Assembly (NCBI GenBank): GCA_004352715.1
Contig: SCFE01000004.1
Location: 1,025,706-1,089,705, forward strand
Origin: Hofstenia miamia
Lineage: Eukaryota; Xenacoelomorpha; Acoela
Length of the DNA stretch: 64,000 nucleotides
Reading direction: 5' to 3'
Positions 11,815-23,200 of this stretch are shown one piece after another. How positions within the stretch are numbered: position 1 is the stretch's first letter; every line of letters begins with the position of its first letter. The translations under genes were made by a program, and so were the position numbers. Under the pieces are notes generated by a model. That model searched no databases and was not told the DNA's origin. It worked only from the letters and a program-made list of their open reading frames with translations.

Positions 11815-13764
11815 GTACTCTTTATCCCATAAGTCCAACCACACTACATCATTCACTCCCAAAAATAGCATTATTGCCTTTGTTGTTTATTTATCTATTT
11901 CTTCTCATAGTTCTTTTAATTGTTCATTAATTGGTTTTCCTTGAGTGTATAGTTGATAAGGAGTTATTCCTTCCTCAACTTATACCTTTTCCTTGTTATC
12001 ATTTTTTATCAAATATTTCCTTCATCTTTTTATAATCATCTCTTTCAACTATTGCTTTAGCTCCTTCTTTCATACTAATGTAAGTCTTATATTCATGTAA
12101 GAAGGCTTTCACAATCTTGACATTTTTCAGTATTCTCCATCATTAGAGTACCATCAGAATAGAAACTGTCTGTGGTGGAGTGCATATGAGAATTTTTCAT
12201 TTTTATTTGTTGCTCTATCTCTGTATAGTATTCTGACTGTTGCCAGTCCAATCATGGCTGGGTAATTCATCTTACTTTCCTTTAATGTTTCCCAGAAGAT
12301 TTGTGTTAGGCCTCTTTTCCTCATTCTCACCTGAATCTTGTCATTGACTTCCAGCTTTGATGTAATGCATTATATGTCCACTGCCAACTGATTGCATGGT
12401 TTTAGCATCTCTTCTAGTTTTGTTTTTGTGAATGCCTCTGTGAACATTAATTTCATCAATGCTACTGTTTGCTCTTTCTTCAAATACTGATAATTTCTGG
12501 AGTGAATTCTCATGGGTTCATCAAATACTGTTATTTCTTCCATTGAGATCCCAGTTATATTCACTATGTCAACTGTTGACATTCTTCCCAGTGGGCTTTT
12601 GTTGACAATTAATCTACTGATTAACTTTTCAATTTCTTGCATTGGTTTTTTGATTTTTTCAGGGATGTCAGCTTCTCAATGTGTCCTTTAAGCAACAATT
12701 TTTTTGTTTGCATGCTTACTAGAGATAATGCTATTTCATACTTCTTTGCCTTCATTAATTTGTGTCGTCCAGATCTTAAGATTGGTAGCCTTAATTCCTG
12801 CTCCTGTGTTGTGAATATTCCTAGCAGCCATGCTGATGTTCCTAGCAGCCATGCTGATGTTCTGAATCTGATTTCTGGGGAATTCTTTTCCTTGAATAAC
12901 ATATTTTTGAAATATTTTGTTGAATTTAATTCATACACTCTGTTGATTTCTGAAAGTGCTACCTCAACTTTCTTGTGGTATTTTTTTGATGGGGCCTTGA
13001 TGTGTATTTCTGGCCATTCTTCTTTTGTCTTCTTTTGTAATTTCATCTTATTCCAAATTTCCTGTATCCTTTTTATGTGTTCTTGTCTTTGCATTAGGCT
13101 TCACTTAATGAATAGCCTGTTTGCTTTCTCCATGCCCTCTGCATCTGTTGTCATCTCTATTGTTTTTATTTGTTTGTATAAATCTATTGCTATACAAAGA
13201 TCTACCATCAGTCTACAATAGGCTACCCAATAATTGATTTGCAAATCCAGGTGTATTAGTTCTGCTAATCTTGTTTCTGTTGTTATCTTTTCTGACAGGA
13301 AGACGTTTTCTACTTGCATTTGTAACTTGCCCAGGAATGGTGGTAGTTCTTTGAGTGTGGTTCTGCTGATGATCACTATTCTTATGCCCTGCACTCTTGC
13401 CATCCTTAGTGCTTGGTCTAGTTGTTTTTCTAGATTTTTGTTGTATTCTTTGTCTCAGAATGTGGATAATCATTAAGTTGTCTTTGTTGATATTGATCTC
13501 TGGTATTTGTGTGATTTGTTCAATGTATGCCATAATTCCTTGGACTGTTTCCAATGTGAAGTTCTTGTCAAATGTGACATGAACCATGCTACATGGCCTT
13601 TCCACCTTCTCATCAAATTCTCATTGATAACTTATTATCATTTTGACCATCAGTTTTTTCTGTGCATCTAATACTATGGGTAGGTTGTTCACCTCTGCCT
13701 TTGCTATTTTTTGTATATGACTTTTTGTTTCTGATGACAACTTCTGATATGTATTGTTTCTCAT
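11815..13764 (-). pseudogene. Broken third reading frame of the Gypsy-like element, family unknown
   Basis: On the minus strand open pieces follow one another in the same direction: from an ATG at 13764, through 13605-13213, 13403-13101, 13094-12621 and 12642-12370, and on to [20 protein letters not shown] ending YDAN-stop near 11815. Frameshifts and stops join them, so it is one decayed protein of roughly 600 residues. It lies downstream of integrase, the position of env in errantiviruses, but I see no signal peptide, furin site or membrane anchor and cannot assign it. Related sequence occurs at 22167-22540 and 59930-61900. Inside is a 21-base tandem duplication (12820-12861) giving SAWLLGTSAWLLG. 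Confidence 0.6.
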
Positions 13765-14639
13765 TTTTACTGTTCCCATGAAGTAGGGGTGCAGGGTTTA
13801 CCTATCTATTTTCAACATCCTTTTTTTCTCTTTCTTTTGAGTGTACTGTTCTTTCTGATGTGCTTTCAGAGGGGGCATGTAGCAGTGTAATCCATAATGG
13901 CCTACTGGTGCTTGGCTCACCATCAAGTGAGTCCATGCTGATGGCTTCCACTGATTTGCCCTTGAATCAGCTCACAGTTGACGCTTTCAGCAATTGACCA
14001 GCTGTGGGTTCTGTTGATATGTCAGCCTCAAATCACTTTTGTATATGCACAGTTCTTTGCCCACTTTCACCTTCCCCTGGAACTCCAATAGTTGCACTGC
14101 CCTCAAATCAGCAAGGTGGACTGAAAGGAAAGTTGTGTTGCTTTTCACCAGTTCTCTTTGTGCCCTCAAATCAGCATTATGTCTTCTTGTTTCCCTGCCC
14201 TTGAATTGGCATTGGGGACTACTCAGACACTTCTCACTCTGTGCCTTTGATTAGTCAGGGGTTGGTTCTCATCCCTTCTGTCTTCCATTGGACGTCTGGT
14301 TCAAGATTTGCTTCATATTCTTCTCTGCAGGTTTGATGTTGTCATCTCCTCAGGTCTTTGGGTTTGGCGCACTCTCTTCCTCAGTGGCTGTTGCAACTTG
14401 TTTGATTTTCCTTAATTCAGGCAGTAAATTTATATCCCATATTTCTGGGTCATATATATTTTTATCTCTTGCTGCATGCCTTGGCAGGACAATTTTTTTT
14501 GTTGAAGCCTTCCTCCAGCAAACTATCTAATTCACTCATCATATGCAATCTTGTTACTGTTAATGCAATATATTTTAAACTCAGCATTTTCACCTAATAT
14601 CAATTCTTTGATATCTGCCATCACTTGTTTTAGGTTCTG
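13765..14639 (-). pseudogene. Degenerate linker between integrase C-terminus and third frame
   Basis: Minus-strand pieces such as 13987-14169 (60 codons) appear between the integrase tail and the third frame, with many stops. A CA-repeat-like pattern of 'CCCTCAAATCAGC' phrases recurs near 14098-14210 (three diverged units). No domain is recognised. Confidence 0.4.
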
Positions 14640-15853
14640 GAAATGCAGTAATCTATCATTATTTAACATTTACTCATTATTTGGTAATACTTGCATTATT
14701 TTATATGGACCTGACCAAACTGTTTTTAATTTTTGGACCTGGTTTGTGTCTGTAATTTAAATAGGTGTGAATGCATCAACTGTGTTGCCTATCTTATGTA
14801 GATTTTTTTGTTGTAATTATGCTGTTGTCTCATGACTAATTTCTTCATGTTATGGCACATTGTCTCATGTATTGCTGTTATTTGATTCCTCAGTTGATCT
14901 TCTGAACATGGCCTTAATGGTGTTATCCTGGTTGACAGATGTACAGACGTATTGTAAAAATACTCAATAATTTCGATTACTTCTCTCAATTTGCGACCCC
15001 CTATCCTTGAAGTTGTGACTCTAATTAACTTAATCAAGGTTCTGTTCAGTCTCTCCACTGCACCATTCACCTGTGGATGGTACACTGTTGTTCTTTCACT
15101 CATTACTTCCAGTAAGCATGTCATCTCTTGAAATAGATTGCTTTCAAATTGTGGCCCCTTATCAGTGATTATCATCTCCATTGGCCCAAACTTTAGGATC
15201 CATTCTTTCATTACTATATCAGTGCTTGTTTCAGCCATTGTGTTTTTCATCAGGATTAACTTCGCATACTTGGTGAAATTGTCCACCATCACTAGTAGGT
15301 ACTGACATCCTTCCTCATCTTTTGACAACATTTCTAGATCTATGTGTATGATCTCATTTGGTTGCATCACTATGATCTTTTCCAGAGGTGCTCTCTGCAT
15401 TGGAAAATGTTGTTTGTTATGAAGGAGACATTTCATGCATTTATTGATTATCTTTTCTGTTACTTTCCTTATTGCCATTGTGATAAACATTGCATTAAAT
15501 GTACTCTCTGTCAGCATGATGCCTAGATGGCCCTTTTCATGGATTTTCCTTACTAATTCCCATTTGTTTTGTCCTTCCATGTATAGTAGTCTGTTCTTGT
15601 TTTTCTTCCATTTGTACCTCTCATAGTAGCTTGAGGTTAACTTTGATAGTTTCAAACTTGGTTCCTGTAAATTTTTTATAATTTTGCTTAGTATCATGTT
15701 GTCTCTCTGTTTTTCTATAATCTCTGACTCTGATATCTCCTCCTTTATTGTGATTGGTAGCACTGCTAACTTAAATGCAGGTTCATGGTTTGGATCAAGG
15801 ACACTTGAGTCACTCCTGATATGTGCCCAAACCACTACTACTGCATTTACCAT
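14640..15853 (-). pseudogene. Ty3/Gypsy-type integrase (3' part of pol), core intact over 354 codons
   Basis: The open frame 15853-14789 carries an HHCC zinc finger (His105, His109, Cys139, Cys142) and the D,D(35)E catalytic core: Asp172 in HIDLE, Asp231 in ITDKGPQF and Glu267 in NGAVERLNRT, with exactly 35 residues between the last two. YHPQVNG precedes the Glu. A frameshift after 14789 leads into VWSGPYKIMQV (about 14700-14740), the GPY/F module of Gypsy integrases. The enzyme inserts element cDNA into chromosomes. Upstream RNase H and RT are not recognisable, so it is a truncated element; the catalytic residues survive. Confidence 0.88.
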
Positions 15854-16010
15854 TTAGCTTGACATTCTGTATAAATAAGTAAACCAATATAAAATCTAGA
15901 GATAAGATTTTCAAAGAATTTACTTCAACCATTTCCAAATTAATTGCTAGCATATTTATAGTTAACTTTCAAAAAGTACCTGTTGTTCAAAATTCAAATT
16001 TAGATCATAC
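15854..16010 (-). repeat. Upstream flank of the integrase, shared in inverted form with 9300-9640
   Basis: Sequence such as AGTAAATTCTTTGAAAATCT (minus strand) has a close counterpart at 9620-9650 on the + strand. No open frame passes through, so it is either degraded pol or untranslated sequence. Confidence 0.5.
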
Positions 16011-16499
16011 TCTGGCTGGGGGTTAAATTGAGATGTGGAAGTAATTGGTTTCTTACTGCATGTGTTTGGCATTTCCTTTTGCATATCAAAATGTGCAAGG
16101 GGCTTGAACAGAGACAGCTTTCATTGATGGCAATCTTTGGTGGAGTGGTTAGGCTTTAGTTAGTTAGTAAAAATATTGTTTTTCATTAATTTCAGCTATC
16201 AGCAGCAAGATTTTTCAGCCACATAGGTTGTTTCACACTTCCAAACATATAGAGTCTCTGCAACTTTAGTAATTTTGCTCATTCTTTCATTTTGTTTCTT
16301 CTTCCAGGATCCCTTTCACAGAGGTACCATTAATTATAAAACATACTTGAGGTGAGAGTGTCCTGCAGTGGTCATCATGGTCAGCATGGAAATCTGCATA
16401 GATAAACACCAGGATTTGCAAATGTTTCAATAATTAACAGCCAGACTCTAGAGCTAAATGGGCCTATTCTTACTAAAAGTTAATGATAGCCAGGAGATC

Positions 16500-17199
16500 A
16501 GGTAATGGAAGTCTGCATAGCCACACTTGGCCAACCCAAAACAGAGAACCTTAAAAGAAAGTGTCATGTTAGACAGGAGCCCTAATTTAAATAAAGAAGG
16601 AGAGGAGCCCTAAAAGTTTTTCAGTGCAGAGTATATATCCTATATGCTAAGTATGCCTAAACTGAGTGCATGCTTCAGCCTGTGAAATTTAGGTGTTACA
16701 ATAAAAGATAAAACATAACAAATGACAAGCAGTTGTGTAAAGCCCTATAACTAAACCTGCTAAAGTGCCATAGTGATGAACTTGTAATGCTGCACCTCAA
16801 CAAGGCCCCCTCAGCAACAATCAGATAACTTAGAAAAGCATTTTAAAGAAATTACATGCTCAACAAGAAATAAAGGTTGAGTAAAATCTATTGAACCTTT
16901 TCTAACAAAAGCAAAGTATTTAAAGAGAAAAACAGGTCATGTATAAACAAAATGTAGCACTAAAGCATACCATAAATATTAGCAGGTGCCTCATGACCTT
17001 TTGTATGGTAATGACTAAAATCAGAAATGCTGTGTGGCAGAAATTTTAAACATTCAAAAATAGCACATATTGTCTAACCTTAATACGTCAATAAAGGCAT
17101 TTACAAATTCATTTAAATATTGTACAATTTTGATATTTAATAATTTTGAATTATTAATTACAAAATGTTTGTTAAGGCAGTGGTTGATGCTACACAATA
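16500..17199. repeat. Dispersed repeat B, copy 1
   Basis: Resembles 59330-59914 in the same orientation (CTGTGAAATTTAGGT, AATGACAAGCAG and the AAACAAAATGTAGCA segment) and 61910-62230 in inverted orientation (AGCAGGTGCCTCATGAC and TCTAACAAAAGCAAAGTATT are shared as reverse complements). It ends GGTTGATGCTACA, similar to the ends of repeat A. It is possibly an LTR. Confidence 0.6.
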
Positions 17200-20084
17200 T
17201 ATTATCAGACTTTTGTAACTTGCTTTGAGGAATTAGCTACATGAAATGATTGAGCAAATAGCAAGAATCTAATATTAAGATTATTACAGATAACAATTCA
17301 ACCTATTTGATTACTTAGGCCAAATTAGAGAAGTCCTTTTATGATGCCAGGAATTTGGGTTTCCAACAATCCTAAAAGATAATCCTGAGATAATTTAATC
17401 TTTGATTAGTTTAAGTGATGTAAATTTCAAAAAAGATTAAGTGAAATAATGTAGAATATAACTTGCATAAAATTCACAATCACTAACAAAACTGTGAAGA
17501 GTTTCTTCTATATATCAGCTAAAATATAAGGAATACAATTTCTCACTTTTATTAAGAATGTGCATAGCAAGTTTTTATGTAAAAAATAGATTACTTTTGA
17601 TGGTAGAAAATAAATTAAGCTAAATTATCTTTTCCCTAAGCTCCTTCTTTCACAAAGTGTAATGTAATAATGTTTTGTACACTTCTCTTTCTTTGAAAAG
17701 TTTCATAGTAACCTTTAGGGTGGGTGCTTATTTTGCAACACACAATACTTATTCATTTGTATTTAAATTTTAAACACAAATTGAGCTGGATAATTTTATG
17801 TAATCACCAGATCTGGCACTATACTTTCAAATTTCTGTCAGAACAGAACTAATTTCATGTTGTCCCCAATATTTTGCCAAAATTGTTACAGATCAGTATT
17901 GACTCAAACAAATTACCAATTTTACAAGTGTAAAACATCAAAAATAATGAAATTTAAATATATAATGCTGGGATGATGTTGCATTAGTACATATAAGGTC
18001 ATCAATTTACTTCAATGCAGAAATAGTTTTATGTTTTTAAGCTCTTAGTAATGCTTTTGAACAGCATGAGCTGAAGTATTTCCTGCAGCCATAAAATTGT
18101 ATTTTGCACTTTTTTTGTAAATACTTAATCTTTCTTATTGAAAATGAATGTCAGAACAGAACTCAGTGTTCGACTAGTAAGCTAGTTCTATAATGAATGC
18201 CATAATATTATATAGCAAACATAGACAATGTGCCATGTAAGACAGGATTCTATAATATGAAAAGGACAGGTGCTACATGTCTGTGCTGAGAGAAATTGAG
18301 ATTTTCTCTAGTAAATTGACAGTGCTTAGTTCATTCAAGGCATGTATTGGGTTATATTAATGTCAGATATTGAAATTTTAATATGTAAAATGTTATAACA
18401 ATGTTTATGTACTGGATGTAATTGTTTATTCATGCACATTGAATTTTCATAGCATTGAATATTTTGTAAAATAAACATATTTTTTTGTTTTGGAGTTGCA
18501 AAATGGAGAAATATTAATTTGAACCACAGTTAAAGCCTCTCCAATACCTAAAATACAGAATAATGATGACTGACATAAGGCTCTCTAATTTAAGTGCTAA
18601 GATTCTTAAAAAATTGATATTTTGAACTTAGTGCTCTCTATTTTCCAATGGCTTATTCCCGAAATTTTTGACAAGATCCATTTATAATTACGACATATAT
18701 ATTTTTGAAACTAAGTTTTCAGCGTCTTAGAAACAAATTGGATGACCAAGTTGTCAATTAGCTGTGCCTTCTTGGGATTTAAAATCAGGAGAATTTTGAT
18801 TACTATCACTACTAATTAGGTAATACAATGGAAATATTTGACTTAGAATTCTGTTATAATAACTTTTATAAAAAAGCATTTTTCGATTAAGCTTGGAACT
18901 TTGCAAAACTTTTTTTCAAAGTACATGGAATAACCTTTTTAATCCTATATTTAAAGTTTGCTATTATATCACAAAACATTTTATTAGCACACTATATGGA
19001 AATAAATCTTACAAAAGATGTTGACGACTACTGAATGATTTTACAGGCATGCGATTACTATTACGACCCTTGCAATTTCATTTTGACAGTCTTTTCTAGG
19101 TTATCCACATTGACTTTGGCATTTTGCACTAAGTTAATAAATAAATTTTCTTTATTTGTTGTTTCCCATTACTTGTAATCAAAGAATCTTTCATTACTAG
19201 TTGCTGTAACATATGAGATGACCAGAATTGCGTTAAGCTATTTGAAAATTTAACTTAACTTTATTTTCAAAAGCAAGAAATTTACTAATTTCAATGTCTT
19301 GGAAAAATATATGGTTAATAATTATAGTAATATATTATTAATATTAATAGTAATACGCATTTTGAGCCGTCAGGATGGGAATTGAGCTATCATAGAAAAG
19401 ATGAAATAACTGATTTAAGAGCAGCATTATCACACTAAGATTCACAAAAATAAAATGGGCACTTCGATTTGATGTTAATATTATAGAATTAAGCAAACTA
19501 ATGTGTAAATTAGCAAATATTCTAAGTTATTATTTATTCATTCAAGAATAACCTGTTCCGAGTTGATGTAGAAATGGAAAAATCGAGGGAATTGCAACTT
19601 TTTGGTACATTCCTAGGTTGCATAATATGTTGCTATTGTGGAAAAGTTTTTAATCATCTAAATTAGATTATGTAAACAAATATTGTGTGAAACTTTTAAT
19701 ATTACTTATGCTAATTCTACTACTTTTCTAAATTTGCATGATATTGCCATTTTAGAATTTCTCGTTTTTTGTAAATTATTTTAAGTCAAATGGGTTTTCA
19801 GAGCCCATTTCAATTATTATTAGTAAAATAAGAAAGTATATATATATATATATATATGTAATGTCATGGAGTAGATTTCTATTTAAACTTTTATATTTCA
19901 TTGTAACAGGTACCATATCATTTAGTATAAAATGATAATACCGTACTTGTTTAGTAGTTTACAAGTTAATTTAAGTGGAAGATTCTGCTATAATTTAATG
20001 CTTTCATTTTCAAAATGGATGCAGTGTGAATGGGTAATGAAGCTAGTAGATGTTAATTACATTAATCTTAATATAGGATTAAAA
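17200..20084. other. Intergenic, upstream of the synthetase gene; no gene seen
   Basis: AT-rich with no recognisable coding sequence. A (TA)n microsatellite lies at 19837-19857. The gene's promoter is expected somewhere here, but no element can be singled out. Confidence 0.4.
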
Positions 20085-20104
20085 TATCTAACTCTTAGGG
20101 AATA
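20085..20104 (+). promoter_or_regulatory. Candidate splice acceptor just before the start codon (5' UTR intron or trans-splice site)
   Basis: The bases TCTAACTCTTAG end at 20098, followed by only GGAATA before ATG. This resembles the TTTAG acceptors of the nine confirmed introns. It would fit either a leader exon lying upstream or spliced-leader addition. No transcript evidence is available, so this is inference. Confidence 0.35.
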
Positions 20105-20227
20105 ATGACTGATTCTCGCAAACTTTCACAATTGAAGAGTCCATTTCATTTCTTGAACTTCCCCAATGTTTCATTTCGGGATTATTTTCTCAATATAACT
20201 TCAGGCTGGGGAAATAGAACTGCATTG
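20105..20227 (+). CDS. Acyl-CoA synthetase exon 1 (residues 1-41)
   Basis: Starts at ATG, with TAG in frame at 20096-20098, and ends at TTG|gtatgt in phase 0. It encodes the N-terminal segment ending WGNRTAL, which joins directly to IDAYTG of exon 2, the expected ANL sequence at this point (paLiDa-TG). Without this exon the protein would lack about 40 N-terminal residues, so length and join both support it. Confidence 0.87.
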
Positions 20228-23200
20228 GTATGTTATTATTTTAGTGTATGTTAACCCTATCTCGTTCCGTGGGTGCTTCCTAATGTCGTATCTCTAATTT
20301 AAAAGAAGACTTGGCCCTTATTTTTTATAGTTTTCTTAAAAACATATTAGGAAAACGAATCATTAATAGTGTTATTAATTTCAATATTATTTTTGATTTA
20401 TTTATTTCATTAAATCAATATTATATTACATTCTTGTTCTTTGAATGTTTGTTTTGTTATTACATATTAATTGAGTATACAATTGATATATTTATACTTA
20501 CCTATATTCAGCTATAGGGTTAGGGTTAGCGCATTCTATTATGGGAACATAATTTTTCAAATCTTTGGGTTCTGGTGTAAAGTTCCTGACTTCAAGGTTC
20601 ACAATGCGTCAGAGTGCCAGAATATCGAATTATTTGTTCTCCTAGTATTCAGCCATATGTAGGCCAATTTTCACTGCTTTGTTTTAATAATGCAAAAGTT
20701 GGAAAATCATCAGTGTGTGTTGGCAATCTTGACTGATTTCAGCTGGAAGCAGCATAGTATGATGTTAGCAAAGATTATTCGATGCAATTCGAGGCAATTA
20801 ATATTACAACGAAGATTTGTTAGCTTAACAGAGATATAGATGGCCAGTTACAACTAGTAGTGGGCACATTTGGAGTTTGATGTAACAATTGCACTATTTT
20901 CTTCTTGACGTAATTTTAGAAAACCTCACGCCCATCAAACTTCTTATTTAATTTTCGAAAGGCTTTCCGAATTTTCGCGGTACAGTGTACTAAAATACTC
21001 TCAACATTTGAGTAAAAATTTCTTCAAATTGTTCTGCATACAATAATTCCGGCATTTCAGTTCTGTAATAGTCAATTTACAAATTTTGAGATTTTCGAAA
21101 AGACAACATTCATTTCATTTAGTAATGCAGTAAAGACATAACTATAATAAGTGTAAATTTTTTGAAATATCATTTTTAATGACAATAATGGTATATTTCT
21201 TAATGGAATTTGGTGATTCGTGTTTTTATATTTAGATTGACGCATATACTGGAAACAAGACTACTTATAATGAATTAAATCGAAAGTCGCAGTCTGTAGC
21301 TACGAGTTTAATTAAACGCGGTTATGAAAAAGGAGATGTAATCACAATATTTATGAAAAACCATCCTGAATTTGTCACTACTGTTGGTGGTGTTGGATCA
21401 GCTAATCTCATATTAAGTACTTGCAATCCGGCATACACTTCAAGTAAGTTTTTTTTTCAATTTATATTTAAATCTTCATGCATTCCATTTCGAAACTTAA
21501 TCCATACTTTTTTCTCTTTACAAGTTCTTCCTGAAATGGTCAGATTAATTGTTATCAATACAAATTGAGATTACGTATTATTCATTTCCATTTTGTTAAA
21601 AAGATTTCAAAGTCTTGATATGCAATGATTATATGTTTCACTGTCAGTTTTAGCATTAATAAGTCATTGCTTCTGCACAATTTTTTTTGATGATACATAT
21701 CACAAGGGAATATCCAATTCCTGTTCATAGAAACCGTACTGTCAAAAATATTTCGTTTTTTTCAAGATAGATCACATGCATTTATGACACATTCATTTAA
21801 ATACATCTGGAAAAGAAGTTTATTATTATTATTTTTATTATTATATTTCTATTTTAAATAAAAAATATATGGTAGAGACAAATGTGATCAACAGTGAATA
21901 AATAGTGGAGGGTTTCCACCCTGGTTAGACTTCTTCATAATGTTCACGCATAAACTTAAAAAAATGGATAGGCACTCTTCATCAATGTTGGATACTAATT
22001 CTAAAGAATTAACAAAGAGATCCTGCCTTGAATGAATACTCTACTGGTCTAGTTTACGTCTGAACCAGGAACATACGTGTTTTGTAGGATTTAAATCTAA
22101 ACTACATGGGAGCCACTTTATGGCTTGAATGGTTTGAGTCTGGAATCATTCTATAATACGTCCATNTGGGCAGTCATGCTATTTTTGGGAGTTAATGATA
22201 TCGTATGGACCAATATGTGGGAACAAAAGTATCGCTACTATGATGTAATGAAAAGAGTGGAGATCAGCACTATGATGTGCATTGGAAAGAATGATCCTGG
22301 CAATATATCAGAGCAAGAAGTAGTGGATAACATCAGCTTTTTCTATAAAGATGTAGTGAACACACACAGCCTACAAAAGGTCTTTACTTTCTTTTATCCA
22401 AATACACAGATGAGAGCAGACTTAGCCCACACATGTAAAGCTGATGCACAGATGACGCTCCTAATAGTAATAAAGGGCATTCACTTGTATGAGAAATACT
22501 TTGAAATTTTCTCACGAAAAATGAACAAATTGTGAGAGATGACACCTATAGCAGAGAACATCAGAGAAACTCAATTTCTAAAATACGCAAACACTGTCAC
22601 CACCAAATGAGAGGCAGTACTGAAAATGTCGAAGCAGTCCAAGTACATGATGATAACATGGGAAGATTCTGAGGCGGAGTCACTCATANNNNNGGTTTGA
22701 GTCTGGAATCATTCTATAATACGTCCATTGGAGTACGAGGTTACGTTGACTTGTTGGAACATCATCTGCGGTTGTTTGCGAAACATACATCGTATTTAGC
22801 GTATTTTAAACTCCTCGTAAATTTTTCATTATAGTAGTTTTGTACAATAAATTAATTATTTTAAGAATAATTTATTCTAATTGATTTTGTATAAAATTTA
22901 GTTTTCAACATTCTTTATTATTAATGTTTTCTAACAAATGTTGCAATCCTCAAATTCCCAAACATTATTCCATTATTATTTGAAATAGAATTTTTAATTT
23001 GAAATCAATGCAATGCTTGCATTTATATATTAGCTTTCAAATGGATCTCTCCCTTGCCATACAAAAACGCTCTTCTCAAATTCTCCAATCTCCCACTGTC
23101 ACTGTAATTCCATTCCTGTGATCTCCTCTTGTTCAATCGCTTGCTAAATCGCGAATTAGACCTTGATCCTTTTGATTTAATTAAGTTCTCTAATTCCCGC

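Noticed and set aside
12637-13221. 194-codon + strand open frame
   Set aside because: It is the antisense shadow of the minus-strand third frame, whose pieces recur at other loci; its Phe/Ser/Cys-rich composition is what reverse-complement coding gives.
12367-13764. Calling the third frame an envelope protein
   Set aside because: Position fits, but no signal peptide, cleavage site, fusion peptide or membrane anchor is visible; left unassigned.
20511-20528. Telomere-like run TAGGGTTAGGGTTAG
   Set aside because: Only about two and a half units inside intron 1; too short to be an interstitial telomeric repeat.
22131-22728. Reading the 35-base flanking repeat as a target-site duplication
   Set aside because: Far longer than known target duplications, and both junctions carry Ns.
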